A stretch of 40,153 nucleotides of DNA from Borreliella garinii (GTDB taxonomy: Bacteria > Spirochaetota > Spirochaetia > JABEVK01), in the NCBI GenBank assembly GCA_020720765.1, contig DYOB01000012.1, forward strand, positions 1-40,153, written 5' to 3'. The first letter of the stretch is position 1; the number at the start of each line of letters is the position of its first letter. The notes below the pieces were generated by a model. That model was not told where the DNA came from. It saw only the letters and a list, made by a program, of their open reading frames with translations, and did not search any database. Shown here piece after piece: positions 39,528 through 40,153 of this stretch. Position numbers and translations under genes: made by a program.

Positions 39528-40153
39528 ATGAAAATACAAGGTGTATGAGCACACAACACCCGGATAACGTCCATCTACCTTTTTTTGCACAGGGTGGAAA
39601 AATCGGCGGTGAGGATGAAGTAAAAGAAGCCTACTATTCCTATTCCCACTTGGGAATAGATGAACAGATGTGGGATTGTGAAGGGAAAGAAGTCGATAAC
39701 TATGTTGTAAAAAAACTCTTGTCGAACTACGACAGTTATTTTCATGAAAATATTTTAGGCGAAGACCTTTTTTAACCTTGCGTGTGCCAAATCCTGCGGT
39801 TGAAAGGGCTGAAGCAAAGATATTACTTGAAACCCTTGAGTCCATACTCCGAAATTTCGACGCGTCGGCACTCTTTTACAAGAGGGACGTCGCCCCTATT
39901 TTTGAAGTCATTTTACCCATGACGCAAACCGCCGGGGATATCAACCGTATATACCACTACTACGAGCCTGTTGCGCTTGAGACCGCAGGAATTTACATGA
40001 GGTTGAACTGTGTGATACTTTGTTGCCCATGGCGACACGATACAAAAGCGTTGAGGTAGCGGAGCTTGTGCCCTTGGAGAGTTTTCAATCCAACCGATTC
40101 GGTAAGGCAACCAAGGAAATTTGACTTTCGTCCACACTCCCACACCCAGCTCC
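39528..40153 (+). pseudogene. archaeal-type phosphoenolpyruvate carboxylase, 5' part, frame broken
   Basis: The segment from 39545 encodes MSTQHPDNVHLPFFAQGG and then EQMWDCEGKEVDNYVVKKLL, unmistakable for the archaeal-type PEP carboxylase (PpcA), which makes oxaloacetate from PEP and bicarbonate. The frame breaks at least three times: near 39537 (one base short, otherwise an ATG at 39528 would start the usual MKIPRCMSTQ), at a T6 run at 39768-39773 (one more T would join LF to TLRVPNPAVERAEAK), and near 40010-40030. The gene runs off the window. True decay and poor sequence at a contig end are both possible. Confidence 0.75.

Noticed and set aside
1-40153. tRNA or rRNA genes
   Set aside because: No cloverleaf or rRNA-like segment was noticed on reading; a covariance-model scan was not possible.

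Overview
The window joins a transposable (Mu-type) prophage, from position 1 to about 27.54 kb and running off the left edge, to bacterial chromosome from about 27.54 kb to 40.15 kb. The host is most likely a diderm bacterium. It has a lipoprotein with a clear lipobox, an XPB-type helicase with a companion protein, a CHASE2 adenylate cyclase, a flavodiiron protein and an archaeal-type PEP carboxylase. This set recalls Spirochaetota, but that assignment is a low-confidence inference.

Prophage layout. From 1 to about 9.5 kb, leftward genes encode a non-contractile (siphovirus-like) tail: a partial tail protein, tape measure, G/GT chaperones with a -1 frameshift, an Ig-like protein and an Ig-tailed tube. 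Further along are connector proteins, major capsid, decoration protein, protease/scaffold and a DNA methyltransferase. From 9.7 to 12.7 kb lie accessory genes: an ASCH protein overlapping a GNAT-PUA protein, a short ORF and a membrane protein. At 12.8-13.8 kb is the switch: a LexA-type repressor, two large perfect palindromes inside its gene, and an early promoter covered by operator palindromes. From 13.8 to 27.1 kb, rightward genes run in near-continuous overlap. They are duplicated Ner-like regulators, MuA and MuB transposition proteins, Gam, GemA/gp16, HTH proteins, a lysis cassette, gp25- and gp26-like proteins, small and large terminase, portal and MuF. A leftward membrane-protein gene interrupts this run. 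Compared with Mu, the morphogenesis genes that should follow MuF are at the other side, inverted.

Right junction. After MuF there is a hairpin, then four dispersed copies of a GAAAA-YACG-like motif, as expected of transposase end sites. The prophage stops at or within the 3' end of a type II-C-like cas9 on the minus strand. The Cas9 has all nuclease motifs, but only about 150 residues follow RuvC-III, so its PAM-interacting domain looks cut off. No cas1, cas2 or array is visible. Immediately 5' of cas9, pointing away from it, is a probable tracrRNA gene with a near-consensus promoter and a strong terminator.

Rest of the chromosome. A small nucleotidyltransferase pair (toxin-antitoxin-like), a lipoprotein, fprA-like flavodiiron protein, XPB helicase plus partner, CHASE2 cyclase, and a PEP carboxylase start broken by several single-base shifts at the window end. 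Three of these genes have a -10 box exactly six bases before the start codon, which suggests leaderless mRNAs.

Most noteworthy: the cas9/prophage junction and tracrRNA; an A9 slippery run predicted to fuse portal to MuF; a nuclease-like domain on MuF; the twin palindromes inside the repressor gene; and the GNAT-ASCH pair.
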